DNA from: JAHIQC01 sp964565645
GTDB taxonomy: Bacteria; Actinomycetota; Coriobacteriia; Anaerosomatales; JAHIQC01
NCBI GenBank assembly: GCA_964565645.1
Contig: CAZMFQ010000003.1
Coordinates: 1-64,000 of the forward strand
DNA: 64,000 nucleotides
Reading direction: 5' to 3'
Within the stretch, counting starts at the first letter, position 1. Every line of letters starts with the position of its first letter. The notes below the pieces were generated by a model. That model had not been told where the DNA came from. It saw nothing but the letters and a program-made list of their open reading frames with translations, and did not search any database. Shown piece by piece: positions 28,958 through 37,531 of the stretch. A program made the translations under genes and the position numbers.

Positions 28958-29588
28958 CACTCTCAAGCGGCTGCTCGACATCGTCGCCTCGGCGGCGTTG
29001 CTCGTGCTGCTCTCGCCGGTGCTGCTCGTCCTTGCGCTCCTGGTCCGGATGCGTCTCGGCTCTCCCGTCCTGTTCGTGCAGGAGCGGCCGGGGATCGGCG
29101 GGCGGCCGTTCCGCATCCACAAGTTCCGCACGATGTCAGCGCCGGCCGCCGGCGAGGGCGCACTTCAGGCCGTCGCCAGCGACGCGCAGCGACTGACGGG
29201 ATTCGGTCGAGCGCTGCGGGCGAGTTCGCTCGACGAGTTGCCCGAGCTCTGGGACGTCCTGCGAGGGGCGATGAGCATCGTGGGGCCGCGTCCTCTGCTG
29301 ACCGAGTACCTGACGCGCTACAATGAACAGCAGGCCAGACGGCATGAAGTCAGGCCCGGCGTCACGGGATGGGCGCAGGTCAACGGCCGCAACGCGGTCG
29401 AGTGGGACGAGCGGCTGGCGATGGACGTGTGGTATGTCGACAACCGGTCCTTCGCCCTGGACGCGCGGATCCTGCTCAAGACGATGGCGACCGTGTTCGC
29501 CCGTGAAGGGGTCAGCGCCGAAGGGCATGCTACCGGCCGACCGTTCGACCCCGAGGCGACGACGAACGACTCCGAGGAGCGCACGTGA
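28932..29588 (+). CDS. pglC: PglC-like polyprenyl phosphoglycosyltransferase
   Basis: A 218-residue monotopic phosphoglycosyltransferase that moves a phospho-sugar from UDP to undecaprenyl phosphate, the first membrane step of glycan assembly. A re-entrant hydrophobic helix spans about residues 14-39. The catalytic Asp-Glu pair is DE at 101-102 in SSLDELPE, and SIVGPRPL and GVTGWAQVNGRN complete the family pattern. The small size matches PglC rather than the longer WbaP. The GTG start lies inside the end of the preceding glycosyltransferase gene. With pglD, E and F beside it, the likely sugar is diNAc-bacillosamine. Confidence 0.88.
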   Translation: MKRSHRAYDTLKRLLDIVASAALLVLLSPVLLVLALLVRMRLGSPVLFVQERPGIGGRPFRIHKFRTMSAPAAGEGALQAVASDAQRLTGFGRALRASSLDELPELWDVLRGAMSIVGPRPLLTEYLTRYNEQQARRHEVRPGVTGWAQVNGRNAVEWDERLAMDVWYVDNRSFALDARILLKTMATVFAREGVSAEGHATGRPFDPEATTNDSEERT

Positions 29589-30196
29589 GACTGCTCGTGA
29601 TCGGTGCAGGCGGACACGCCAAGGTGGTGATCGACGCCGCGCGCGCAGCGGGCCTCGATATCGCCGGCGTCGTCGCGCGCGACCCCGATCCCGCGACGGT
29701 CCTTGGCATACCAGTGACCACTTCTCCCGCCGGCATCGTCGCCGACGGGTTCATCGTCGCCATCGGCGACAACGCCGTGCGCGCCAAGACCTTCGAGGCG
29801 TTGCGCGAATCGGGCCTGCCCGCCATCGCCGTGGTGCACCCCTCGGCCCGCCTTGCCGCGGGCGTGGCGGTGGGCGCGGGTGCGTTCATCGCGCCGGGCG
29901 TCGTGGTCAACGTCGACGCGTGCATCGGCGAGAACGCGATCCTCAACACCGGCTGCACGGTCGACCACGACTGCATCGTGGGCGCACACGCGCACGTGGG
30001 GCCGGGCGCGAACCTCTGCGGCGCGTGCAGCGTCGGCGAGGGCGCGCTCGTGGGTGTCGGCGCAAGCGCCGTCCCCTCTTCGCGCATCGGCGAGTGGGCC
30101 GTGGTCGGCGCCGGCGCGGCGATCGTGGGGCCGGTGGCGGCACGCGCGGTGGTGGGCGGCGTACCCGCAAGACCCCTGGCGAGCGGTGGACGATGA
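29585..30196 (+). CDS. pglD: PglD-like UDP-amino-sugar N-acetyltransferase
   Basis: A 203-residue left-handed beta-helix acetyltransferase. A Rossmann-like N-terminal domain (LLVIGAGGHAKVVIDAAR) binds the UDP-sugar. Hexapeptide repeats follow (VHPSARLAAGVAVGAGAFIAPGVVVN and later), with VDHDCIVGAHAHVGPGA carrying the expected catalytic histidine region. It would acetylate the 4-amino group made by PglE. The GTG overlaps the pglC stop and its own stop overlaps the pglE ATG. Confidence 0.88.
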   Translation: MRLLVIGAGGHAKVVIDAARAAGLDIAGVVARDPDPATVLGIPVTTSPAGIVADGFIVAIGDNAVRAKTFEALRESGLPAIAVVHPSARLAAGVAVGAGAFIAPGVVVNVDACIGENAILNTGCTVDHDCIVGAHAHVGPGANLCGACSVGEGALVGVGASAVPSSRIGEWAVVGAGAAIVGPVAARAVVGGVPARPLASGGR

Positions 30197-31410
30197 GCCT
30201 TCGCGACCTTGCCATAGAGGGCGGCACGCCCGTCCGCACGGCCCCGATGCCGCGCTGGCCCGCGCCCGGGCCAGCCGAGCACGAGGCGGTCGCCGGGGTC
30301 CTCTCCTCGGCGGACCTCAACTACTGGGCGGGCACTTGCGGCCGTGAACTCGAGCGCGAGTACGCCGCGTCGCTCGGCCGGACCCACGGCATCGCTGTCG
30401 CGAACGGGACGCTCGCGCTCGAGCTGGCTCTGCGCGCGTTCGGCATCGGCCCCGGCGACGACGTCGTCGTGCCGAGCCGCACCTTCATAGCCACCGCGAG
30501 CGCCGTCGTGGCGGTCGGCGCACGCCCGGTGTTGGCCGATGTCGACCCCGCAAGCGGCAATCTGAGCGTCGCCACGCTCGAGCGAGCACTGACGCCCGCG
30601 ACACGCGCCGTCATACCGGTGCACGTCGGCGGATGGCCCGTCGACATGCCGCCGCTTCTGGAGCTTGCGCGCTCGCACGACCTGATCGTCATCGAGGACT
30701 GCGCCCAGGCGCACGGTGCGACGCTTTCCGGTAGGCCCGCCGGCTCACTCGGCTCCCACGCGGCCGCGTTCTCGTTCTGCCAGGACAAGATCATCTCGGC
30801 GGGCGAAGGCGGCCTGCTCGTGCTCGATGACGACGAAGCGTTCGAACGCGCCTGGGCCTACAAGGACCACGGCAAGGCGCTTTCCAAGGTGCGGGCGGCC
30901 TCGGGTCCTGGCACGGAGTTCAAGTGGCTGCACGATTCCTTCGGCAGCAACTGGCGGCTTTCCGAGATCTCCTCGGCGTTGGTCGGGGTCGGGCTGCGCG
31001 CGCTTCCCGGGTGGCACACGGCGCGCACCCGCAACGCGCATGCGATCGCCGAAGGGGCCGGCGGACTGCCCGGCATCTCGGTGCCGCTCCCCGACGGCGG
31101 CGCGGAACACGCGTTCTACCGGCTCTACGCCCGCATCGACTCCTCGGCGCTCATCGACGGCTGGGACCGTGACCGGGTGGTCGCGGCGATCGCCGCCGAG
31201 GGCGCTCCCTGCAACTACGGGACCTGCGCGCTCATCGGTCGCGAGGCCGCGTTCGCGACCCTCCCCGGGCATACTGCCGCTCCCCTTCCCGTCGCCGAGG
31301 AGTTCGATCGCACGCAGATGGCGATCCCCGTGCACCCGGCACTCGGCCCGCGCGAGACGGCCGATATCGTTGCCGCTGTCCGCAAGGTGCTTGCGGCGGT
31401 GGCGCGATGA
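30193..31410 (+). CDS. pglE: PglE-like DegT/DnrJ/EryC1 sugar aminotransferase
   Basis: A 405-residue PLP-dependent sugar aminotransferase. Lys199 in FSFCQDKIISAGEGG is the cofactor lysine, with ANGTLALELALRA and IEDCAQAHGAT in family positions. It would aminate the 4-keto sugar formed by PglF. It is about 20-30 residues longer than many DegT enzymes because of its N-terminal segment. It sits between pglD and pglF with four-base overlaps on both sides. Confidence 0.88.
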   Translation: MSLRDLAIEGGTPVRTAPMPRWPAPGPAEHEAVAGVLSSADLNYWAGTCGRELEREYAASLGRTHGIAVANGTLALELALRAFGIGPGDDVVVPSRTFIATASAVVAVGARPVLADVDPASGNLSVATLERALTPATRAVIPVHVGGWPVDMPPLLELARSHDLIVIEDCAQAHGATLSGRPAGSLGSHAAAFSFCQDKIISAGEGGLLVLDDDEAFERAWAYKDHGKALSKVRAASGPGTEFKWLHDSFGSNWRLSEISSALVGVGLRALPGWHTARTRNAHAIAEGAGGLPGISVPLPDGGAEHAFYRLYARIDSSALIDGWDRDRVVAAIAAEGAPCNYGTCALIGREAAFATLPGHTAAPLPVAEEFDRTQMAIPVHPALGPRETADIVAAVRKVLAAVAR

Positions 31411-33266
31411 GCCCGGCGAGCCTGTACGCCCGCGTGCGCGCCACGGGACGGCTGTGGAACACCATCCTCGTGTTCCTGGACGCGGCGGTCGTGGTCATCG
31501 CCACCGTGCTTGCGTACTATGCGCGCTTCGAGGGCGAGGTGCCCGAGCCGTTCGCACGCTGGATGGGCTGGGCGGCCGGCGTCGCCGTCATAGTCTACGG
31601 CGTGCTGTTCGCGGCGTTCGGCCTGTACCGGCTCGTGCTGCGCTTCGTGGGCGTGGACACGCTCCTGAGGCTTTTGGGGGCCTCGGTCCTGGGCTTCGCG
31701 CTCCTGCTCGCCGCCGACCTGCTCGCGCCGATGACCGACCAGATGCGTCTCGTGCCGATCGGCGTGCTGTTCATGCAGGCGATCCTCGTGTTCCTCGGCG
31801 CATCGGCCGCCCGGATGGCGGCGCGCGTCATGATGTACCTCCGCGCCGCGAGCACGGTCGACGGGCGTCGCGTGCTCATCGTCGGCGCGGGCAGCGCGGG
31901 ATCGCTCCTGCTGCGCGAGATCCAGGGCCGACCCGACCTCGGGCTTTCGGTCGTGGGCTTCCTCGACGACCACCAGCCGCTGCGCGGCCGCACGATCGGC
32001 GGAGTGCCCGTGCTCGGCCCGACCACCGAGCTCGCTCGCACCGTGGCCGACAAGCGGATCGACGAGATCGTGGTCGCCATGCCCTCGGCGTCACAGACGG
32101 TGATCAGGCGCGTCCTCAACGAGGCGGCCGACGCGGGCGTTCAGACGCGGGTGATGCCGCAGCTCGTGATCGCCAAGGGCTCGGTGAGCCTTCGTGACCT
32201 TCGCAGCGTCGACGTCGAGGACCTGTTGGGCAGGGACCCGACCCCCATCGACACCGCCGAGGTGACCGGGACGCTCGCGGGCAAGGTGGTGGGCGTGACC
32301 GGTGCCGCAGGCTCGATCGGTGCCGAGCTCTGTCGCCAGATCGTGGCATTCGCTCCCGCCGAACTGCTGCTCATCGAGATCGACGAGAGCCGCCTGTACG
32401 AGCTCTGGCTCGAACTGGAGGACCTCGCGCCCGGCGTGGCGCGGATGTGCCTGTGTGATATCCGCGACGCCGAGAAGCTCGGTGCGCTGTTCTCCGAGCA
32501 TGCACCCGACGTCATCCTGCATGCGGCGGCATACAAGCACGTCCCGCTCATGGAGATCTCCCCCGAGGAAGCGGTCAAGACCAACGTCCTCGGCACCGCC
32601 GTCGTACTCGACGCCTGCAGGCAGGCGGGGGTCGAGCGCTTCGTCCTCATATCGACCGACAAGGCCGTCGCGCCGGTCAACGTCATGGGCCTGACGAAGT
32701 CGCTCGCAGAACGGATCATGCTCGAAGCGGTACGCGACGGCGGCATCCAGGCTATGGCCGTGCGCTTCGGCAACGTGCTCGCCAGCAGAGGGTCGGTCGT
32801 GCCCATCTTCGAAACCCAGTTGCGTCACGGCGGCCCCCTGACCGTCACGAGCCCCGAGGTGACGCGCTACTTCATGACCATCCCCGAAGCGTGCCGCCTG
32901 GTGCTGCAGGCCCAGGCGATCGGCCGGCCCGGCGACGTCTTCGTGCTGGAGATGGGCGATCCGGTCAGGATACTGGACCTCGCGCGCAAGATGATCGCGC
33001 TATCCGGCGTACCGGCGGACATCTCGTTCTCGGGCCTGCGGCCCGGAGAGAAGCTCCACGAGTCGCTCGTGACCTCGACCGAGTCCCTCGTCACCACGAG
33101 CCGCGAGAAGATCCTGCGCGTCGAGCGCGCCGCTACCGATGAGACCGGGCTCCAGGAGAAGGTCACCGCGCTCGTGCGCAGCGCACAGGCGCGCGACACC
33201 GACGCGATGGCGGCGGCGATCGAGGCGCTCGAGCCCGGGTTCGCCCGCCGGGACGCCGCACGCTGA
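31407..33266 (+). CDS. pglF: PglF-like membrane UDP-sugar 4,6-dehydratase
   Basis: A 619-residue enzyme with four N-terminal membrane helices (about 20-140), a CoA-binding-like Rossmann domain with VLIVGAGSAGSLLLREI (about 153-169), and a C-terminal SDR dehydratase domain with VGVTGAAGSIGAELCRQI and STDKAVAPVNVMGLTKSLAE. It converts UDP-GlcNAc to the 4-keto-6-deoxy sugar, the first step toward UDP-diNAcBac. Length and domain order match PglF, WbpM and CapD. It is the last gene of the plus-strand operon. Confidence 0.92.
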   Translation: MSPASLYARVRATGRLWNTILVFLDAAVVVIATVLAYYARFEGEVPEPFARWMGWAAGVAVIVYGVLFAAFGLYRLVLRFVGVDTLLRLLGASVLGFALLLAADLLAPMTDQMRLVPIGVLFMQAILVFLGASAARMAARVMMYLRAASTVDGRRVLIVGAGSAGSLLLREIQGRPDLGLSVVGFLDDHQPLRGRTIGGVPVLGPTTELARTVADKRIDEIVVAMPSASQTVIRRVLNEAADAGVQTRVMPQLVIAKGSVSLRDLRSVDVEDLLGRDPTPIDTAEVTGTLAGKVVGVTGAAGSIGAELCRQIVAFAPAELLLIEIDESRLYELWLELEDLAPGVARMCLCDIRDAEKLGALFSEHAPDVILHAAAYKHVPLMEISPEEAVKTNVLGTAVVLDACRQAGVERFVLISTDKAVAPVNVMGLTKSLAERIMLEAVRDGGIQAMAVRFGNVLASRGSVVPIFETQLRHGGPLTVTSPEVTRYFMTIPEACRLVLQAQAIGRPGDVFVLEMGDPVRILDLARKMIALSGVPADISFSGLRPGEKLHESLVTSTESLVTTSREKILRVERAATDETGLQEKVTALVRSAQARDTDAMAAAIEALEPGFARRDAAR

Positions 33267-33300
33267 TCCGGCGCGCGTCCGCAGGGGGGCCGCGCGACCG

Positions 33301-35145
33301 TTAGCGAGCGCTCAGCAGCTCCTCGGCGGTCGTGACGTAATCCTCGTTGTACGGGTAGGGCGCGCCCCAGCGTTCGGCTTCGGGCAGGGCCGCCTCAACG
33401 GCGGCGAGGTCGCCCGAGAGGATCGCCGCGTGCAGCCGCTCCGCGACGAGCGATGGGATGGGTGGCAGCTTCTCCTCGGCCGCATCGAGCATGCGCATCT
33501 CCCACGACACGTCCGTGCGCTCTGTCCGCTGCGCCTGTGCGAGCGAGTATGTGGCGAGACTCACGAGGTTCGGGGCGAATGCGCGGACGGCGGGCGAGAC
33601 GTCGTCGACCTCGGCCTGCACCTTGGCGACCTCGATGCTGTCCGCCGCCACCAGCAGACGGGTCTCGAGCAACCGGCGCTCGATGACCGGATCGCCGGGA
33701 AGCTGCGCGAGCACCTGTCGGTACTGCGTGACGGCCGCGTACGGGTCGTCTGCGGACGCGTTGTAGGCCTTCCACTCCCCGGTGCCCAGCCATAGGGCGA
33801 GAGCGATGAGCGCGGCACCGACGATCCCGAAGGCGACGCGCGTCATCCGGGCACCATCGTCTGCTTCGGCCCTCGTGCCCCAGGTCCCTACGGCAAGCCC
33901 GGCGGCGGCCGGAGCGAACAGCCCGATGGGGAACACCACCGGGTTCACGAGCAGGATGAACGCCGAGGAGATGAAACCCGCGCCCAGTGCGAGCCGGACG
34001 TCGGCCCCCGCCGCGTCGTCCCTGACGCGGTCGCGGATAACGGCGACCCAGCACCAGCCGAGGAACGCGAATGCTGCGAGGCCAACCAGCCCCAGGCGTG
34101 TCGCGATCTCCCAGAACACCGAGTGCGGCGACTGCGGACTGTAGACGGTCGGGTCGATGTTGCCTGCCCGGTCCGCCCCGAACTGCAGCGCCTCGGGGTC
34201 GAGATACTCCACCGCTGCGGTCCGGTACCCGGAGGGACCGAACCCCGCGATCGGCCGGGCGGCGAGCATGCGCGCAGAGCCCTGCCACAGATAGGCGCGC
34301 GTGGCGATGTTGCGGTCGAACGAGGCCATCCGTGCGGGCGTCAGGACCGCGTCACTGACGAGCGGCATCTGCACGAGCAGAAGGCTGGCGACCGCGATCC
34401 CCGCGAGCACGAGGGCCCCGCGCGCGACTCCTCGGCCAGCGGATGCACGCGTTCCGCGAAGCGCGGGATGGACCGAAAGACCCGCGAGCACGGCGAACCC
34501 GGCGCCGAGCAGTCCCATGAGCGATCCGGAGAACGCTCCGAGCGCCAGAGCGATGAGCCCGGCGGCCCCGTAGCGCACGATGCGCCCGCGACCGGTGGCG
34601 CGATGCGCCGCCAGCATGCCGATGGGGATGAAGGGCACGAGCGCCGTGATGCTGTACGCGGTGCTGCCGAACACGCCGCTGCCGTGCAGCGTCAGCTGCT
34701 GGAATGCGAGGACCACCGAGAGGAGAACGGCGGCCGCGAGCGAAACGTCGAGCCCGCGCCACACTGCGCGCTCCTCGGCACCCATCCCTGCGGCCAGGAG
34801 GAACACGAGGGGGAAGGCCAGCCATTGCACGAGCGGCATGTCCGCGAACAGGTCGTAGACCAGGACGATGAGGTGCGAACCGCCGAGCGCGAAGGAGAGC
34901 GCCACCGCGGCCAGAAGTGCCGCGAGTCCCCGCTCAAGCCGTCGATCGGATCTCGACCACCCCACGAGCCCGGTCGCGAAGACCACACACCATACGCCGG
35001 CGCCGGCGAGTTGAAGCGCCTTGGCGATCGGGACCGGCGGGAACGTCGTGACCATCCATGCACCCGAGGACAGGAAGGCGAGTGCGAGCAGCGCCGCCGG
35101 CACCCATGACACAGGCTCGGGTCGGGGCTTCGCTCGGGCGGCCAT
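33301..35145 (-). CDS. O-antigen ligase / O-oligosaccharyltransferase-like membrane protein
   Basis: A 614-residue protein with about 12 hydrophobic segments and a long loop (PIAGFGPSGYRT and YSPQSPHSVFWE) matching the Wzy_C/O-antigen ligase pattern, where such a loop binds the lipid-linked glycan. After about residue 440 comes a helical, TPR-like tail outside the membrane. WaaL ligases, Wzy polymerases and PglL-type O-oligosaccharyltransferases share this fold and cannot be told apart by eye. The gene starts one base after the stop of a dodecaheme-class cytochrome and would be co-transcribed with it, hinting at a role on that protein or its surface layer. Confidence 0.75.
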   Translation of the reverse strand: MAARAKPRPEPVSWVPAALLALAFLSSGAWMVTTFPPVPIAKALQLAGAGVWCVVFATGLVGWSRSDRRLERGLAALLAAVALSFALGGSHLIVLVYDLFADMPLVQWLAFPLVFLLAAGMGAEERAVWRGLDVSLAAAVLLSVVLAFQQLTLHGSGVFGSTAYSITALVPFIPIGMLAAHRATGRGRIVRYGAAGLIALALGAFSGSLMGLLGAGFAVLAGLSVHPALRGTRASAGRGVARGALVLAGIAVASLLLVQMPLVSDAVLTPARMASFDRNIATRAYLWQGSARMLAARPIAGFGPSGYRTAAVEYLDPEALQFGADRAGNIDPTVYSPQSPHSVFWEIATRLGLVGLAAFAFLGWCWVAVIRDRVRDDAAGADVRLALGAGFISSAFILLVNPVVFPIGLFAPAAAGLAVGTWGTRAEADDGARMTRVAFGIVGAALIALALWLGTGEWKAYNASADDPYAAVTQYRQVLAQLPGDPVIERRLLETRLLVAADSIEVAKVQAEVDDVSPAVRAFAPNLVSLATYSLAQAQRTERTDVSWEMRMLDAAEEKLPPIPSLVAERLHAAILSGDLAAVEAALPEAERWGAPYPYNEDYVTTAEELLSAR

Positions 35146-35146
35146 C

Positions 35147-36361
35147 CTAGCGCGGACTTTCTTCGATCGCGGCCTGAGAGTGGCACACGTCCTCACAGAA
35201 GTCGCGGCTGCGGGTGGGAGCCCACTGCTGGTGACAGCTGTTGCAGGCCACCGAACTGGTGACCGGCTGGTGCGTGCGGGCCATGCTCACCGGATGAGCC
35301 TTGCCGATGAACTTGGTATGGCACTTCTGGCAAGGACGCCTGTCGGCGGTGTGGCACTTGCGGCAGGTCCGGCCGTTGTTGTACCAGGCGTCGACGGCAG
35401 CGGCCCGCGCGTGCGCGCCCGCCATGAACCGCTGCGAGTGCGGCATGCGCATGCCATGGCAGGTGTCGCAGTCCCGCTTCTCGTTGTGACACCCGCCGCA
35501 ACTGACCGTCGCGATCTGTGTCTTGGCGAGATCGGTCGTGCGGGCGCGAGCCGCAGCGGATGCGCTCTTGTCGTGGCAGGTATCGCACTCCGATGAAGCG
35601 GTCTTGGCGTCATGACAGCGCATGCAGGGATTCATCCCCACTGTACGGGCCGAGACCACGCCAGCCTTGATCTTGTGGCAGTCCAGGCATGTGGCGCCGG
35701 CATCGAGGGGCTCGGCATGCGACATGCGCACCCCGGTCTCGCTGTTGGTCAGCACACCCGTCATCTGCCCTCGATGGCATGCCTCGCAGCCCGAACCGGT
35801 GACCAGACCATACTCGTCGGCCTTGACCGCGGGGACGACCTCGCCCACGAAGTGGACGACGCGCGACGGCACCTCACCGAGGTACCGTGCGAACAACCCG
35901 CCAGGCTCATGGCAGGAGACACAGGCGACATCGACGTGAGGGTCGGTCCCCTCTTCGGCGGCCGCATGCGAGGTCATGACGTGACACCCGCCGCACACGG
36001 CGGAATTCGAAGTCGTGAATCCGAGTGCGGCCCAAACCACCACGACCACGATGAGTGCGACACCCCAGCGGACGAGCCTGGTGCGAGGATCCACGGGGGG
36101 CTTGGGCGGCCGGGACTGCCTGGGTCGGCCGGCGCCGGCCGCAACGGCCGGAACACCCTCCTCGGTCGTTGCGGACTCCGAGCCCTCCTCCTCGTCTTCA
36201 GGAAGCGAGATGAGGAACATGATCGCGAGGATGAGGATGACGAGCAGGGCCGCCGTGATGATCGCGTACAACAGCAACGCACCGGTGAGGTTGGATGCCG
36301 GATCTACGAACAGCGTCGTCAGGCGTGTCCAGATCTCAGAGAGGGATACCTCGCCCATCAT
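35147..36361 (-). CDS. Membrane-anchored multiheme cytochrome c, 11 CxxCH plus one CX3CH
   Basis: A 404-residue protein with two membrane segments (about 26-53 and 98-115), separated by an acidic then Pro-rich cytoplasmic stretch. An extracytoplasmic domain carries 11 CxxCH haem motifs, from CGGCH at 123-127 to CNSCH near the end. A final CEDVCH (CX3CH) would make 12 if it is occupied. The motif spacing (GCHNEKRDCDTCHGMRMPH) is like NapC/NrfH and dodecahaem electron carriers. It may pass electrons from menaquinol outward. Its ATG overlaps the stop of the upstream cytochrome. Confidence 0.9.
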   Translation of the reverse strand: MMGEVSLSEIWTRLTTLFVDPASNLTGALLLYAIITAALLVILILAIMFLISLPEDEEEGSESATTEEGVPAVAAGAGRPRQSRPPKPPVDPRTRLVRWGVALIVVVVVWAALGFTTSNSAVCGGCHVMTSHAAAEEGTDPHVDVACVSCHEPGGLFARYLGEVPSRVVHFVGEVVPAVKADEYGLVTGSGCEACHRGQMTGVLTNSETGVRMSHAEPLDAGATCLDCHKIKAGVVSARTVGMNPCMRCHDAKTASSECDTCHDKSASAAARARTTDLAKTQIATVSCGGCHNEKRDCDTCHGMRMPHSQRFMAGAHARAAAVDAWYNNGRTCRKCHTADRRPCQKCHTKFIGKAHPVSMARTHQPVTSSVACNSCHQQWAPTRSRDFCEDVCHSQAAIEESPR

Positions 36362-37320
36362 TCACCCCCGCCCGTGGAGGTGTTGCCCAGCGTGCCGATG
36401 GCGCCGCCGGGATGGACATGCATCTCGTGACAGGTCTTGCAGTCATCGTCGGAGTGACAACGCTTGCATGCCGCCGGGTCCGCGTCCGAGGTCTTCTCGT
36501 GAGTCTTGGTGAATCCGGCGGGATGCGGCATCTCGGTCCCGTGGCAGTCGTTGCAGAAGCTCCTCTCGTGGCAGCCGGAGCACTTGGCATCGGGCTGCAC
36601 CGCGAACTCCGCGTGCTTCTCGATGAACTTCGCGTCATGCGGCAGGCCCGGACCGTGGCACTTGTCGCACGTGGCGGCGGTGTGACACACCGTGCACGTT
36701 GCGGCGTTGCCCATACCATGGGTCTTCTGCCAGTCGGGGCCATGGGTGACGGCGAAGGTGCCGGACTTGATGCGACGCTCGGTCGCGCGCCCTTCGTGGC
36801 ACAGATCGCACTTCACCGAGGACTGGGAGACGTGACACTCAAGGCATGTGTCCATGTCGTAGACGCGAAGCCAGGTGGTCGCAGTACCGTGAGCGGTCGC
36901 GGAATGGCATGCGGAACACGACGACCCCTCGGCACAGGAGCTGTGCCGGATCCGCAACCCGTTGGAGGTCGAGGTCTTGGTGTCGAGTTTGTCGTGACAG
37001 ACCACACAACGGGCGTCCGGCACCGCCGCGGCATCCCGGTCGGTCCCCCTGTCCAACGGCAGGACCATGTGGAACAGCTGCCGGAAACCAAAGCCGACGC
37101 GATCGAGCGCCGCAGTGGGAACGTGGCACGACCGGCACTCGACCGCGGCATGCGCCGAGGCCTGTGTCTGCTCGGCGAACTCGCCTTTGCCATGGCAGGA
37201 GGCGCACCCGGGCAACGCGACGGCGTAGTATCCACCGGCGAGGATGATGAGCGCTACCAGGATGGCGGGGGCCGCCCAGATCAGCCTGCGTCGGGCGGCA
37301 GGAGACATCTTGCGTTGCAC
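36358..37320 (-). CDS. Membrane-anchored dodecaheme cytochrome c
   Basis: A 320-residue protein with one N-terminal membrane helix (about 13-35) that could be an uncleaved signal anchor, followed by 12 CxxCH motifs, the first at Cys39 and the last in CKTCHEMHVHPGG. Many motifs are followed by extra histidines able to act as distal ligands. It resembles the other multihaem protein downstream and probably forms a chain with it. I took the GTG at 37318-37320; an ATG four codons in is possible. The upstream region has a CTTAAG box and an ATGCT/AGCAT dyad. Confidence 0.9.
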   Translation of the reverse strand: MQRKMSPAARRRLIWAAPAILVALIILAGGYYAVALPGCASCHGKGEFAEQTQASAHAAVECRSCHVPTAALDRVGFGFRQLFHMVLPLDRGTDRDAAAVPDARCVVCHDKLDTKTSTSNGLRIRHSSCAEGSSCSACHSATAHGTATTWLRVYDMDTCLECHVSQSSVKCDLCHEGRATERRIKSGTFAVTHGPDWQKTHGMGNAATCTVCHTAATCDKCHGPGLPHDAKFIEKHAEFAVQPDAKCSGCHERSFCNDCHGTEMPHPAGFTKTHEKTSDADPAACKRCHSDDDCKTCHEMHVHPGGAIGTLGNTSTGGGE

Positions 37321-37462
37321 AGTGGCTTGCCTTAGGGAAGTCGTGTCCGAAGATGCTTAAGCGAGCATTAACTCTACCACACGCACAGCAGCATCTTCCG
37401 TACCAAACATGGAGTTACCGTGTGCTTCTGGGAACAGTGCCGCAACCCTGCCCACCTGCGGC

Positions 37463-37496
37463 AAAGAAAGAGCCGGCTCCCGAAGGAGCCGGCTCT
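37463..37496 (-). terminator. Strong intrinsic terminator after the hexaheme cytochrome
   Basis: A perfect 12-pair stem (AGAGCCGGCTCC and its complement) with a TTCG loop on the minus strand, followed by TTCTTT. It isolates the hexaheme transcript from the dodecaheme genes downstream. Confidence 0.85.
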
Positions 37497-37531
37497 CTTG
37501 CTTCGAGGAAACCTCTCAGCAGAAGCGCGAA

